NCBI GenBank assembly: GCA_030762895.1
Contig: CM061067.1
Span: forward strand, 53,035,667-53,099,666
From: Sophora flavescens
Taxonomy: Eukaryota; Streptophyta; Magnoliopsida; Fabales; Fabaceae
Length of the DNA stretch: 64,000 nt
Direction of reading: 5' to 3'
The translations under genes were made by a program, and so were the position numbers. A model generated the notes under the pieces. It saw nothing but the letters and a program-made list of their open reading frames with translations. It searched no databases and was not told the origin of the DNA. Positions 35,719 to 47,664 of the stretch are shown here, piece by piece (the stretch's first letter is position 1; every line of letters begins with the position of its first letter).

Positions 35719-37835
35719 TTAAATAGCCTGACCAACCCTACAATAACACTTATATATTACGGTGCATTCCAATAACTCCATCAATATCGTTCTTATGACA
35801 AGGTATGAACCTATCCCATTCGAGAAGAAACCTTTACCACACTCTGCTGATAATAGTTATTCCCTTATTCAAATACCTTATACTTAACAAAATTTCGGCA
35901 GCATTTCCCATCGGTCTCCAAGTACACGACTCGAGCACGGTGAGAATCACGACGATCAAGTATGCACCAGGAGAACAAAAGGAAATGCATCAGACCGAGA
36001 TTTCAACAAGTATATAAGGCATTTGAACATTGAAATGACTATTGTACGAATGTGAAAAAGGTTTTTTCCCAAACTGTCCCACTTGGATAATTCAAGATTC
36101 AACACAATGAGCATGCGTACCCTGAGAAGGTACGCAAGCTCATTAATATTGAATCTCAAACAGGAAACTAAGGCTTTCGTAAATTAATAATTAACTCTAA
36201 CAGAAAATAAAACCAGTAACCTATAAATATAGTTGAGCTTATATATTGCAACGTAAATCAATACAAACTTAGATAAAATATTGTAGCAAACATCTTATTG
36301 AGCTCTGCTCTCCACTAACAAGTAACACATAATTGTCAAACAACTTCTAAATTATCAGCACACAACCAGCATCCAGCCTTTCGGACTGGATCACATCCTA
36401 TTGAGCTCTGCTCTCCACTAACAAACAACACATATTGACAAACACATGCATAAACATTAAATTATCAGCACATAAATCCTATCGAGCTCCGCTCTCCACT
36501 AACAAACAACACAACTTCACATTACACATTACACATTACACATTACAGATACAACACAAATCAAGGCATAATGAAGATGTAGTTAACTTACCTCAGCTCC
36601 CAGCAAAGAATGATAAATAGTGACAAAGATCGAGGAGTGATACAAGTGATTAAATTCAACAGTTTGTTCAAAAATAAGTGATTAAATTCATTTGACATGT
36701 GACTTAGACATCTCAACAGATACAGTTTAATAAGACCATGTCATGGTAGTCATGGACTCTAGCACTAACAAAATGCTTTTATTCTTATAATCACTAGCCA
36801 ACTTTATATTCCATGATTTATATACATTGTTAGTTACATGGTTTGATTTATACTTAGGATCATTTGTGAGTCTCATCCACAACTCTTTAGGTCACTTACA
36901 AGCCAACAAACAATCTGTTGCCTTAATATTAATTTTTCTCAATTGTGTCAATGCCTTGTCAAATATGTACTTATTATGAACCATACCAACAACCCATAAC
37001 AAAGTTTCCAGCATTAAAGTGTTATATACCTCTTAGTGAAAATATTCAACAGGGGATTACAATAAAACCTACATAAACAACTTACAACACATAGTCACAC
37101 AACCATAATTGAATAAAATTGATGCACATTACCACATTGTATCTGATTCAAGTACCATCTATAAGCAACAAAATCAATCAAAACAAAGAATTGGAAGCTA
37201 TATACATGTGTTTTGCATAAGGGAATGTTCACAGCCCCATCATCAACTATGTCCCTGGTGATGTTGTCCCTTTCACTATAAAATCCTTGAACCCTTTATT
37301 CCCAACATCAAACAAACCACATCCAAAGCCTTTCTATTTCTGTTTTGTATTCTTGTTATCATCTAAAATCCAAATCATCAATTGACATCAACATAAAATA
37401 GACAATCACAAAAGCATTGAATGAATGGAAATTTTAACCTACACAAAACACTTGACACTATGACCCATCCCATCACAGTAGCAATACAACAAACCTTAAA
37501 GATGAGGAATGAGGGATGATAATTTTACCTCCTTAGTGATGACCAGAGACGCAGCAAGGGGATGAGGAAGTGGAGCAGTGGTGGCTCACCGGGGGTTGCA
37601 CAGTGGTGGCTCACCGGAGGTGCGCTGGACAGAGAAAGAGAGAGATTAGATAGAGAGTAAGAGAGCAAGAGAGAACGAGAAAGAGACACAAAGCAATAGA
37701 GAACTTATGGTGGTGATGTTGTGGTGGAGTTGGTGGTGGCGCGGCCGGAGCTTCGAGGCGGTCGGAGAGAACGAAGGTCTGTGGGGGAGGAGCTGCTGCG
37801 CGTGAGAGGAAGGAAATCGTGATTTAGGGATTTTA
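35719..37835. other. 5' non-coding region of CACTA element 2
   Basis: This stretch lies between the TNPD N-terminus and the subterminal repeats and should hold the promoter and leader. It contains three copies of gagctctgctctccactaac (about 36300, 36404 and 36484, the last with variants), and a run of cattaca units at 36516-36548. 37540-37830 is GC-richer (gtggtggctcaccgg, ggcgcggccggag), like a promoter-proximal or 5' UTR segment. No further gene recognised. Confidence 0.5.
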
Positions 37836-37837
37836 TT

Positions 37838-38250
37838 TTTAGCGACCGAATTATTCGGTCGCTAAATCAGTCGCTAACTAGATTACTTTGAAATTTGAAT
37901 TCATAAATTTAGCGACCGATTTAAAATCGGTCGCTAACACGCTCTATTTTAATTTTTTTTACGTGCCATTTAGCGACCGAATTAATATTGGTCGCAAATA
38001 TAACTAAAATTTAATCATTGTATTTAACTCGGTCGCCATTTCGGTCGCTAAAAACTCAACAAGTTTTGACTTTTACTTTCCTTTATTTAGCTACCGAAAT
38101 AGGGACCGATAACTCTGCTACGCTCTATTTTGGTCGTTATTTCGGTCGCAGTATCAACTATAACCAGGTTTCATGTAGATCCTACAATCGGTCACTATTT
38201 CGGTCTCAAACAGCAACCAACAAATTCGGTCACTATTTTCGGTCTCTAAA
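37838..38250. repeat. Right subterminal repeat array of CACTA element 2
   Basis: Many copies of ttagcgaccga / cggtcgctaa in both orientations, becoming more diverged (cggtcactattt) toward the end at 38268. Confidence 0.85.
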
Positions 38251-38541
38251 TAACCTTTTTTTGTAATGATCAGAGAATATGAGTCTAAGCCAATCACCAA
38301 TGTTGTGCTCTCCTACTTATACTCCAGAGAATCCAATCATTCCTTTGAGTCACCGAGCTTCTTAGTGTGCCTTTCCTCCACACTTGCAACATAAGCCAAA
38401 CTTGCTTCCATGTTGTTCCAGCAGCTCCACCTCAAACCGAATCCTTTATCTGTCAAGCTTCAATCTGAGTTCTCCACTTTGTTGTCTTCAAGAATTTTCT
38501 AAATCTTTAAGTATTTGCCAATGCCACCAATTGCCGAGTAA

Positions 38542-38762
38542 CCGCGCTAGCTTGGTGGTCATCGCCGTTGGTACCAAGGTATTGTGTCTCTGCCGTACAC
38601 GGTTTGAATCCTACCACTGCATCTCTGAATTTTTTATTCATTAATTGATTAGAATTAAAATGAAATAAAACAATCAAAATGCAAACCCTCAGAACCGAAC
38701 CAGTGACCTCTAGGACTCCACCTTCAGCGCCTCACCACTAGGACACGGCAACAATTTATGCA
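38542..38762. other. Two facing tRNA-like (SINE-head) segments
   Basis: On the plus strand 38546-38615 has an A-box-like tagcttggtgg and a B-box-like ggtttgaatcc. On the minus strand 38755-38690 has tcctagtggtgaggcgc and a B-box-like ggttcggttc. Both look like RNA polymerase III promoter pairs from tRNA-derived SINEs. Neither folds into an evident tRNA, and tails are unclear. Confidence 0.35.
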
Positions 38763-38892
38763 AATACAAACATGATAAAACTATTTATCATCAAAACATT
38801 CTTCTTTTTCCAGAACTCTTCCTCCTTTCACCAGGAATGACTTCTGAACTCAAAACATGGAACCTACAGTTCCATCACAGACACGAAATCAT

Positions 38893-40195
38893 TTCCTTCA
38901 AGAAAGTTAGAACCCACCGTATAACATCAACCAAGCTTCCACCCACAACAACGTGAGACTGGCCGCCGTTCAGATCCACATTAATCCGACCAAACTGGAA
39001 AACGCACTTTCAACCACGGCTACTCCGCCGCTCTGCGCTGTTCTGGATCTAAACCACCATACCGGCAGGTCCTTCTCACCGCCGTGGGTCCTAGCTCCAC
39101 CTTGTGTGCCATCTCTTTTCTTGTACATCCATGGATCTAACACCATGCCTCCAAGAAACAACCTCCACACACTCTGGTTCTTGAAGTCCCATTCCATCCT
39201 TGTTCTCCTTTGTTTCCTCAATTTCGTTCTTCTGCTTGCCTTGTGCTTCATCTTTTCTTGCTACCGAATCTTGATTCGGGTCCCCTCCATGTTCTTGCCT
39301 CATGAAGACCTGTTACCACAAGAAGCAAACCCAGCAACCCAAGCAAAGGAAGAAAATAACAAAGAAAAAAAACAAGATGAAACTTAATACGAAAAACAGA
39401 AATTGAATACACCTCTTTAAAGGCTTCAACTTCCTTCTTTGTTGTGGTCACTACCGCTGCCTTAAACCGTGTCTCCCCACTTGACCACAGTAACCAATTT
39501 GCAAATAATCCACCGTTAAATCTATTTGACTTAACCACAAATACTTCCTTCAAGAAACAGAATCGACTTCGTCTTCTTCCTTTCGCAGAAACTCAGAAAC
39601 CCAGAACTCTCAGTTCTGTCCAAGACACAAAACCATCGTTTTCTTCCAAGAAAGTTAGAAACCAGCACGTAATCATGAGCAAGCTTCCACCCTCAGGCCC
39701 GTGAGATCCGCCGCCGTCCAGATCCACATTAATCAGGCCAAAATCGAAAGACGCACCTTACCACGACTGCTCCGCCGCTCAGCACTGTTCCGGATCCGAA
39801 CCACCGTGCTTTTGATGCACACCAGCAGATCCTCCTCACCGCCGCGAGTCCTAGCTTCACCTTGTGTGCCTTATCCATCCCAGCCGTCGTCAACCGTGCA
39901 CAGTAACGAAACTGCCATGGCTGCCATTGCTTGAATTCGCACACACACTTCTGGATCTTGCGGTCTCATTCATTCCTTCTCTTCTGATCTTTGTTCTTCC
40001 CTTCTTCTTCCATGGCATGCTCATGCTTCCCACAAAAATGGCTTTCTTGTTCCTGTTACAAACAAGAAACACACACAACAACCAGCCAAGAAAGAACAAT
40101 AACAAAGAATTAGAGAAGAATGAAACTAATTTGAAAACCAGAAATTGAATACACCTTCATCAAAGGCTTCAACTTCCTTCTTCTCGTTTCTCTTT
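38893..40195. repeat. Diverged internal tandem duplication, about 750-bp offset
   Basis: 38893-39450 and 39645-40195 share aagaaagttagaa, gatccacattaatc, ctccgccgctc, gtcctagctccacc/gtcctagcttcacc, and ggcttcaacttccttctt in the same order. This makes up most of the internal region of the coding-free LTR element. Frames across it carry no element domain. Confidence 0.75.
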
Positions 40196-40400
40196 CTTCC
40201 CTTCTACAATTCAATTTCTGTTCTTGATTCGCCTCACAATCAATTATGTAATCAATTATGACCTCACTGGTTCTTGATTCGCACCTCCATAATCGATTAT
40301 ACAACCTCTGTTATTGATTCCTCTGCTTCTCACAACCATTGCTTCATGCTTCCCACAGACGACGCCACTTGTTGGGTCTTGTCGTTCCCATTATCGAAAG

Positions 40401-40414
40401 TAGCTCTGATACCA
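40401..40414 (-). promoter_or_regulatory. Primer-binding site, tRNA-iMet type
   Basis: Minus strand TGGTATCAGAGCTA, two bases from the right LTR. It sets the orientation of the 23353-41018 element. Confidence 0.9.
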
Positions 40415-40416
40415 CT

Positions 40417-41018
40417 TGTTGGGGATTTTGATCGGGGCCACGCCACGAAACCTCCCTAGAGGTAATGCACCATAAAAGGAAACAAGCAAGAACGTTAAAG
40501 CATGCAAATCAACCATAACAAGAACAATCGAATAAAGAAGAAAAAAAGGGTAAAAGAAAAGATGAACACCGGGATTTTAGTGGTTCGGTCATTGATGACC
40601 TACGTCCACGGGAGAGAGCACGACAAGTCTTCTTCTCCCCTTCACTATCTTGATCATAGAGATACAAGTGCTTTACAACAGGAACTTCCCACAATCTTTC
40701 CTCCTAGTCTTGCCTTCCATGTCTTTCACATGGTATCTCCAAGAACTGCCACAAGATTGATGTTTCCACTCCTATACACTTTTCCCTATCTCTCACCAAA
40801 TCAATACACGATTCTCTCAAGATAGAATTGCCTCACACTCAAATCCCTCTCTTCTTTTCACACACTTATGTGTCTATTGATTAGTGTTACTCATCCTATA
40901 CATAATGATCTATTTATAAACATATGTGAGTCTATTTATAGACATATGTGAGTCTTGATCAAAGTTAGTTATGACTAACTAACTAATCATATTATTGATT
41001 TAGAGGCATATCTCAACA
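40417..41018 (-). repeat. LTR (5' LTR of the coding-free element)
   Basis: Partner of 23353-23953. It ends ...tctcaaca at 41018, directly followed by the target duplication tagac. Confidence 0.92.
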
Positions 41019-41149
41019 TAGACGATGAAGATGAACCATGGTGTGATAGATATGGATGATGGGGTTTCAGTTTCGGTTATGGCTACAGGATGGTGGGGTT
41101 GGAGAAGATGAACCATGGGGTGGGGAAGATGAACAAAGGACCTGTTGGG

Positions 41150-41548
41150 AAAAAAAAATTGTGATAAATTAAAAAAAGTTATGAAAAAATAAATGAAAAT
41201 TTAACACAATTTTTTATTTTTTAAAACCCAAGCTGAAAAAGTGACAAAGTGTTCACAAAATAAAAATAAAATATTAAAACTGTAATATTTAAATACTTTT
41301 TTAATTTAAAAATTTAAATTACTTTTTTATTTTTTTTAATATACACATGGCGCATACATGGCATGACAGATGTCAATTTTGGACCAGGTGATGTTGCTGA
41401 CATGGCATACTATTTGCCACGTCAGCACTTAACAGCAATAAATTGATGGTAGGGACCTAAACCAATATTATAAAAAAAAACATAAGGATCAAAACCATCG
41501 TAGAAAAAGGCATGGATCAAAAAATTCATTAAACTTTTTTTTTTTTTT
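41150..41548 (-). repeat. Right terminal inverted repeat of the long-TIR element
   Basis: Inverted partner of 21364-21740, diverged by substitutions and small indels. The palindromic tgctgacatggca...ttgccacgtcagca is retained. Confidence 0.75.
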
Positions 41549-44506
41549 GAAAACAAGTTTATATAGTTAGTAATCAGTAAACTAATTACTCTCGTTTATG
41601 GTATATGAGACACGTGATTGATTCGATATACAAATTCATACATTCAGTAAAACTCGTATTTCTTATTTTTGTCCCCTTTACCATGTTTTTCAACATACTC
41701 ATATTATTTATCCCAATTGACTGATGTATTCTTCAGTTTTCAACTGTTGGGGTTTAGAAGTAAATAAATAGTGAATACGGAATCCGTTTGCCATAAGATT
41801 CATGTACGGTTGATCTTCCTTTTTATTAGTTTAAGGATTAGTATCAGGCCGTCCTTTCACAAAGGTGCAAGCTAATGATGTTAGGCTCGGATCAATCCGC
41901 TGGTAGTTAGAGGACACAATCTTGCACTCAACAGTTGCATTTCAGGTAGCAGTGATCAGATTTCATTATGTATGTTATTTAATTAAGAGTTATATTAAAG
42001 TTTGACCACGAAATAATGCTTAATTAATTAATGGCTGTTGGCTCCTAATGTTCTATAAGGGCCTAAACCTTTAATTTTAAGGGTTTGAAACCCTACTTCT
42101 AGAACACGATCAAATTTAGAGCCTTGACTTAGATATGATCAACTTGCCCCTTAATTACACCAGAGCGCATATATAGTCTCCACATAGGACCTTTTGGGTT
42201 CCTCCAGAGCAGGTAGTTTCCCTTGGGGAGAGGAGGAGGTTCCCATAAAGTGACCATCATATTTGAAGATACACATTCATAGAGGAGCCTTGCATAAAAA
42301 TTAAATACCTTTTTCTAGTACCATTAATTATATCGTGATCAGATCATGAGTATCCAACAACGCATAATGTCTGAGATTTGCTAGAAATATCCAATTACTA
42401 AAACCCATATTGAGAAATGGCTGATTAACTGCTTCACCATATCAATACAGTTTTTGAAGTACAATTTTAAAGATTTAGCTATACAATAATACAAGTATAT
42501 ATATATTCCCATTGCAATATAAAGATAAATGTACGTACTCAAATACAATATCGGGATGAGTTCTATATATTTTAAATATTGAAACAAATGAATTGAATAT
42601 GTGAAGATATCTTTCGAAAGTTGATAGGAATACAGATTTGAACATCCAAATTATTGTTGAAGTCAACACTTCTTTGTTTCATAATTATATTTGTAGTTAG
42701 GACACTAAAAAAACGAAGAGAAAAACTTAAAAGAATGCTAGTTGTTATTATTTTCTCTCTCTCACAATATAATGATATATCCATGCCTTAACGACATTTT
42801 AACAACCTTGATTAATGACAAGTGTCTTGTTTGCCGCGCTAATAGGATTATGACTTAAGAAGGGGGAGCTTGTCTCACAAAGATGGGACTGCTCCCTTGC
42901 CTGCCTTTGAGGAACATGCCGGCCGTTGGATTAATTTAACACTTTCAGTGCATTTATGGTTAAGATAATCCCACGTATATATGGTAGTAGTAAGTCGTAG
43001 TGTATCAAGTCATTGACTTTTATTAGCCCACTAGGCACTAACACGTACTTAAGAGCTAGTACTAGTGTAATTGGAGCACTCTCGTGTTAATGGTCAATTA
43101 TTTAATGGTATGCGCGTGGCCTTGTATAAGATAAGGGTTATAAGCTTTAGTTGCAAACCCAAGAAATCTGTGTCATTTTCAGAAATGATTTTGTTAGGGT
43201 TAGCATAACATATAATATGTGGGCTTTCTTTGGTTTTACTAACCTGATAATAAGTACATGGGAAACACTGTCTTGAGAAGTTGTAAATTGTAATGGTATT
43301 ACATAATTAATTAAGCTTTGTATGTATATGAATATATAGTAACTTTTCACTTGCAGATCACTGAATATTAAACAAATTGAACATGTAAATGTTCGAATTG
43401 TTTCCTTTTCTTAACCTTAAATGATGCATTGTACGACACCAAAACAGTATGAAAGTGGATGGAAACCATTTTTGAAGGAGGTGGCACGATTTCCATTTAA
43501 GTTCTAATTTTACCTTTTTAAGCTGCTAACAATTAAAAAAATTGTTCTACTTCCTTTTTACTGTTAATTTCATCCTTTTCCTACCTCTGTTGTTTCTTAC
43601 CGAACAGCTCTGTTTGTAAATAAAAAAAGGAACCATATATTTTCAATTATATTAAAAGAAATACATTCTTACTATCTGACTTCATAAATGAATTTGCTTT
43701 AAATGAATTTTTCTTAATCTCAAGAAAGCATATTTGGATGAGTATTATCTTAACTCAGTGAACATTAACAAATGAGTTTTTCCTTTGGCTATGTTTGTTT
43801 TGCAGCTTTTGCTTGTAGATAAACGCAAATGGGATTTTACCCTCACCAATATACACCCACACGTTACTCTTTCCAGCTGTGGAAAATGGAAATAAACATG
43901 GTAGTAAACACTCATTTCTGTTTGTCCATACTTTATTTAAATAAGCTGAACATTCAACCTAAAAGGTATAAAATAAGTTAAATTTCAGTATTATAAAACC
44001 AGTTATGTTTATTTCATTGATTCAATTCAAGAAAACTCAATCCAACTATTCTATATTTAAATGCCCTTCGCAGAACATAATTAATGATTATTAAAGAATT
44101 AGAAATTTATGGAGGTTGGTTCTGAGCCTGACCATGTTCGCAGAATTTGAAATTAAACATTTTGCAAGAAAAAGCTTGATTTGTCAACTGATGTGGTTCT
44201 TAGCCGCTTAAACATGTTTGCAGAAAATTTTCAGTTTCACTATTTAAGTTTTCTCTCATTTTCTAATAATCAAATTTATATTTTTTATAAGCAAAGAAAT
44301 TGTATTAAAAGGAGTACGGGATGTACTCAACCCAATACATCAAGTCTTTACAAAACAAAGATAATAGTAACCACTACCAACTAAGCCTGAAAATTCATCC
44401 TTAAAATAGCATTAACCTCCACTTGGAAAGAACTTCAAATGATAAAACAGTGTTGCAGCACAACGACCTACACTGTGAAAGAACACCAGATGATCTTGTA
44501 GCTAGC
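41549..44506. other. Anonymous AT-rich intergenic DNA
   Basis: No domain-bearing frame, tRNA or rRNA is seen. Around 43790-43960 the wording (ggctatgtttgttttgcagc, gaaataaacatggtag) resembles a MITE but boundaries are unclear. 44290-44400 (caaagaaattgtattaaaag, followed by gtactcaacccaatacatc) looks like the 3' tail of a LINE. Confidence 0.4.
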
Positions 44507-44697
44507 TTCTTTTTTTTCCTCATAATATTCTCCCACTCGATAAGTGAGAGACTAATCTCTCGGTATACTGTGACTCGTCAAAGCTGGTGACCCCTCTCGA
44601 TATTTTTTTCCATACACATGGATCCAAGGATCGAACACAGGAACACATGCTTAAGGGACCTAAATCGCCTTACCACTTGGACCAACATCACTTTGGC
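44507..44697 (-). mobile_element. tRNA-derived SINE
   Basis: Read on the minus strand it begins near gatgttggtccaagtggtaa (A box, 44685-44668) and has a B box GTTCGATCC (44636-44628). A unique body follows (cgagaggggtcaccagcttt), and it ends in an A-rich tail at 44514-44507. Box spacing and the oligo(A) end fit a plant tRNA-related SINE. Target duplication not determined. Confidence 0.7.
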
Positions 44698-45394
44698 ATC
44701 CTGTAGCTAGCTTAGTTTAATAGATGAAAACACAGGAAAAAAAAAACAGAGCACCCTGCTTAATCCCTGTACACGTGAATAAAGAAAACCAAAACACAAA
44801 TAAGGGAGCCATTGCATGAGCGAAACTTGATAAGTTCTAGCAGATTGTATCTTGTCCAAGATTGCATTTTCAAATAGAGTAAAGATATTTGGATACACAA
44901 TTTAGACACGTTATATAGACATCGTAGAATTTATGAGTATCTTGGGAGTGATGAAATACATTATGAGAGAGGATAAAACAATAAATAAATGAGATAATAC
45001 TTTTATATGGTGTTCGACACCATCTTTATGTCCAAATATCATTGCTTGCATAGTAAGCATAATGACCAGACTACCGTGTGCCACATTAATTAAATTAACT
45101 TTATGCCAATGACCCCGTTATAAAAAAAAATATGTGCCCTTAGAGGTAGACAATATTAATTATGTTTTCCGCACGAAAAAATAAACCTAACTATTATAAG
45201 TCATGAGACGACTATTGAATCTTTAAGCAGATACCTTTATTCTCTACTCGAGAATACATCTTCAATTAACAATTAGAGTTGTACCATCAACAATAGCACC
45301 TATATCTAACACGGCTCTTCGTTTATTCAAAAACATATTGCTGCTGAAAATACTATGAAATTATACTATACTTTAGCGGTCATCTTGTTCTTTT
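44698..45394. other. AT-rich intergenic DNA
   Basis: I see no gene or repeat structure that can be supported. Confidence 0.4.
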
Positions 45395-45842
45395 ATATAG
45401 GATATGTTTGAGAGTGAATTTTGGAAGGGAAATGGACGAAAAAGAAAGGTCTATATGAAGTCTTGTTGTTTGGGAGTTTTGTATGTATTGGTCAAAATTT
45501 ACGTGCAACTCTTTAGGTATTTGTTATATGCTTTTTCAATAAGAAAATATATATGTAATAGTTCAATAATAAAAAATATAATATATGTAACGGATGCTAT
45601 ATATGTCTTATTCTCATTAAAAATTTGTATCAAGTCTACCTAAAGAATAACACTTGATTAAGTTTTCTCTATTTATAAAATGAGGGATCCAAATTAACGA
45701 ATTGATATAAATCCTCAAAAACCCTCCATCTTTTATACTCATCACTTCGGGACCTTTTAGAATGGCGATATCTTAATTTACTTTTTTTGTTCTTATTTAA
45801 TTTTAAAAATTACATCTTTATCAAACTTCCAAACATGTCTCA
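45395..45842. mobile_element. MITE candidate
   Basis: Left end ggatatgtttgagagtgaat; right end, inverted, gacatgtttggaagtttgat. AT-rich interior without coding capacity. Boundaries tentative. The following 380 bases (from ggtcggccctagcccaaa) look like the start of yet another repeat that I cannot close. Confidence 0.38.
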
Positions 45843-46220
45843 GGGTCGGCCCTAGCCCAAAGATACTAAGGTCAGGGTTTTAGGCCTTCAACTTTTTTAA
45901 GGTTATTAAGGCTTCCAAATTTTCTTCTTTTTTTTTATTATTTAAGCTTAACAAGAAAAATAATTTAAAACCTTAAACCATAAATTATGGGAAATTATAA
46001 ATGTGATTGCATGTAAATATATTTTTAATAAATGATAAAAAAAATAAAAAAAGAATGTTAACGAGTGCCTTAGGAGACTCGGTAAAAACAAAGACAAGAA
46101 AGTTTTCATGGTGAATTGGTGTATTTAATATTTGAAAAGGTAAAATACTTATTTTTTTTTAATAAAAATTGTTTTTCTTGACTCCTTAAGGAGTCGTTAG
46201 CACTTAGCACTTCGCATTAC

Positions 46221-46842
46221 TAGGGATGTAAATTTTACTCGTACTCGCGGATAGTATATCTGCAACCGATTGAGAATGGGTACCTTAATGGGTATCCGTG
46301 GGTAAAATAAACGGGTATTTTCTCTACCCGCTTATTAATGGGGCATGACGGGTAGTGTACTATCTATTCTTGCGGATACCCGTTAAGGTAAAATTAATAA
46401 AATACATCTTTACATATTTAAACCAAATTCTCTAATTTTTTAAGTATTCTTATTTTGTTTCTGAAATTTGACACCCAAACCCTATCATTCCCACCCAAAC
46501 CTCATTCTCGTTTCCCATTCCATCACCCTTTCATGACATGTATGACTATACTATTTATATATCATATTATTTAATATATTTACTATAATACTTTTCAAGT
46601 AAATAAGAATTTCTTGTAACAACAAGGACTCAACTCAAGTCTGATTAACAGAATAAATCTGAATTTTATATGCGAATAAAAAAAATTGTGAGGTGTTTGA
46701 ATATACATGAATACCTCTAAATAATGATAAATTTGTTTAAAACACTCAAGATGAATACCCGTACATATGAGGTGAGGACGGGTAAGAAATTCATCCAACC
46801 GGATGGGTAACAGTGTATCCACCCATCCCATTTACATCCTTA
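46221..46842. mobile_element. Non-autonomous hAT element
   Basis: The termini are tagggatgtaaat and, inverted, taaggatgtaaat. Subterminal gggtatccgtgggtaaa / ctacccg words occur at both ends. Flanking 8-mers cgcattac (46213-46220) and agcatgac (46843-46850) agree at six of eight positions, consistent with an aged 8-bp duplication. 622 bp, no transposase. Confidence 0.65.
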
Positions 46843-46850
46843 AGCATGAC

Positions 46851-47389
46851 CCTTTTTTTTTTAATTAAGTTAACTTTTTTAAAAGTTATTTTTTCAAAAT
46901 AAAATGTTTACTAGAAAAAAACACCTTAATCAGAGTACTCCCTTGCCGGTTGTTGGGGCCCGTGTCTACGTGGTCCAATGGCGTAGGAGCAGACATTTCC
47001 CACGTGAGGACATGGAACCATGAGAATCTTAGCCAACGAGAGGGTACTGAGTACTATGGGGACGGTCAAAATGACGTGGCACAATCAAGTGGTACAATAC
47101 ACAAGTCAGTGGGACAGGGGCATAGGGCCGACATGATTTAAAGTTTTTTGAGAATGTTAATTGGTGTTCATGGTATCGTTCAAGAAATCAAAAATGAAAA
47201 ATTTGTATGAGAAATTATGTATTTAGTATTTTGAAAAGTGTTATATTCAGTTTTTCAATACAATTTTTCTTTTGATGGGTTCATTAACCAATATCGTTAG
47301 AACATTCATTAGTAAGACCCAAAGTTTTTTATATCTTTTTTTAAGGTAATTATAATAATAATAATAAAATGTTTTTTATAAAAGAATAT
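46851..47389. other. Spacer with a GC-richer island
   Basis: 46945-47140 is clearly GC-richer than its surroundings, with cacgtg (46999), gacgtggc (47073) and ggggacggtc words. The 63-codon frame there has no recognisable motif. The rest is AT-rich. Confidence 0.45.
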
Positions 47390-47391
47390 TA

Positions 47392-47654
47392 TTCCCTCCG
47401 GACTCAATTGCAAACAAAATTCTACTAATTCAACTCTATTTAATGTTAATGTTTCAAAAATCAAGAAAATTAATTAATCCAATCAATTTTGCTTTTACTC
47501 TTCCAATAGCATTGCACCATCCCGAAGCAATTAAAGAGTATATTAATAATTGTAACTTTTTTTTACATAAATCAAGACAATTAAATTAAATTAACTAACT
47601 TCTTTAATAAATGTGAAGTTAATTAATTTTACTTATAGTTGAGTTCGGAGGGAG
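47392..47654. mobile_element. Stowaway MITE
   Basis: The termini ttccctccggactcaattgc and, inverted, ctccctccgaactcaactat are of the plant Stowaway (Tc1/mariner) type. The element is bounded by TA dinucleotides (47390-47391 and 47655-47656). 263 bp, AT-rich, non-coding. Confidence 0.82.
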
Positions 47655-47664
47655 TAATTTATAA

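Larger units (their letters stand above)
23976..38268 (-). mobile_element. CACTA element 2 (TTAGCGACC-type subterminal repeats)
   Basis: The left end is CACTACAAAAAAAG; the right end, inverted, is CATTACAAAAAAAG, with one transition in the conserved CACTA. The 3-bp duplication atc flanks it (23973-23975, 38269-38271). Both ends (23990-24370 and 37838-38250) hold dozens of copies of ttagcgacc / ggtcgctaa in both orientations. The minus strand encodes a TNPD-type transposase pseudogene (35718-26485), split by a gypsy-type insertion, and a downstream TNPA-like pseudogene (26381-24724), the usual En/Spm order. The element sits in the internal region of the LTR element at 23353-41018. Confidence 0.93.
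23353..41018 (-). mobile_element. Coding-free LTR retrotransposon (tRNA-iMet primed), interrupted by CACTA element 2
   Basis: Two direct repeats of about 601 bp (23353-23953 and 40417-41018) start TGTTGAGATATGCC and end CCCCAACA on the minus strand. The primer-binding site TGGTATCAGAGC lies two bases inside the right LTR, so the element runs right to left; a purine-rich GTCAAGGTGGAGAT borders the left LTR. Flanks are tagat (23348-23352) and tagac (41019-41023), a 5-bp duplication with one difference. Without the nested CACTA the internal region is about 2.2 kb and encodes no gag or pol that I can recognise. I infer a non-autonomous element moved by a relative; the iMet primer fits Copia or some gypsy lineages. 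Confidence 0.88.
21364..41548. mobile_element. Long-TIR (Mutator-like) element, outermost of a four-level nest
   Basis: About 400 bp at the left (21364-21740) reappear inverted at the right (41150-41548), sharing for example cctaccgtcagtatgttgct / cctaccatcaatttattgct and gcatgacagatgtcaatttt. Once the inserted LTR element (23353-41018) is removed, the element would be about 2.5 kb. Long TIRs around a captured PPR-gene fragment suggest a Pack-MULE. I could not assign a 9-bp duplication: tatagttaa (21345) and tatagttag (41562) are similar but not at symmetric distances. Superfamily is therefore an inference. Confidence 0.6.

Noticed and set aside
40401..40414. tRNA gene suggested by the tRNA-complementary sequence
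   Set aside because: Only a 12-14 base complement to the tRNA 3' end next to an LTR; it is a primer-binding site.
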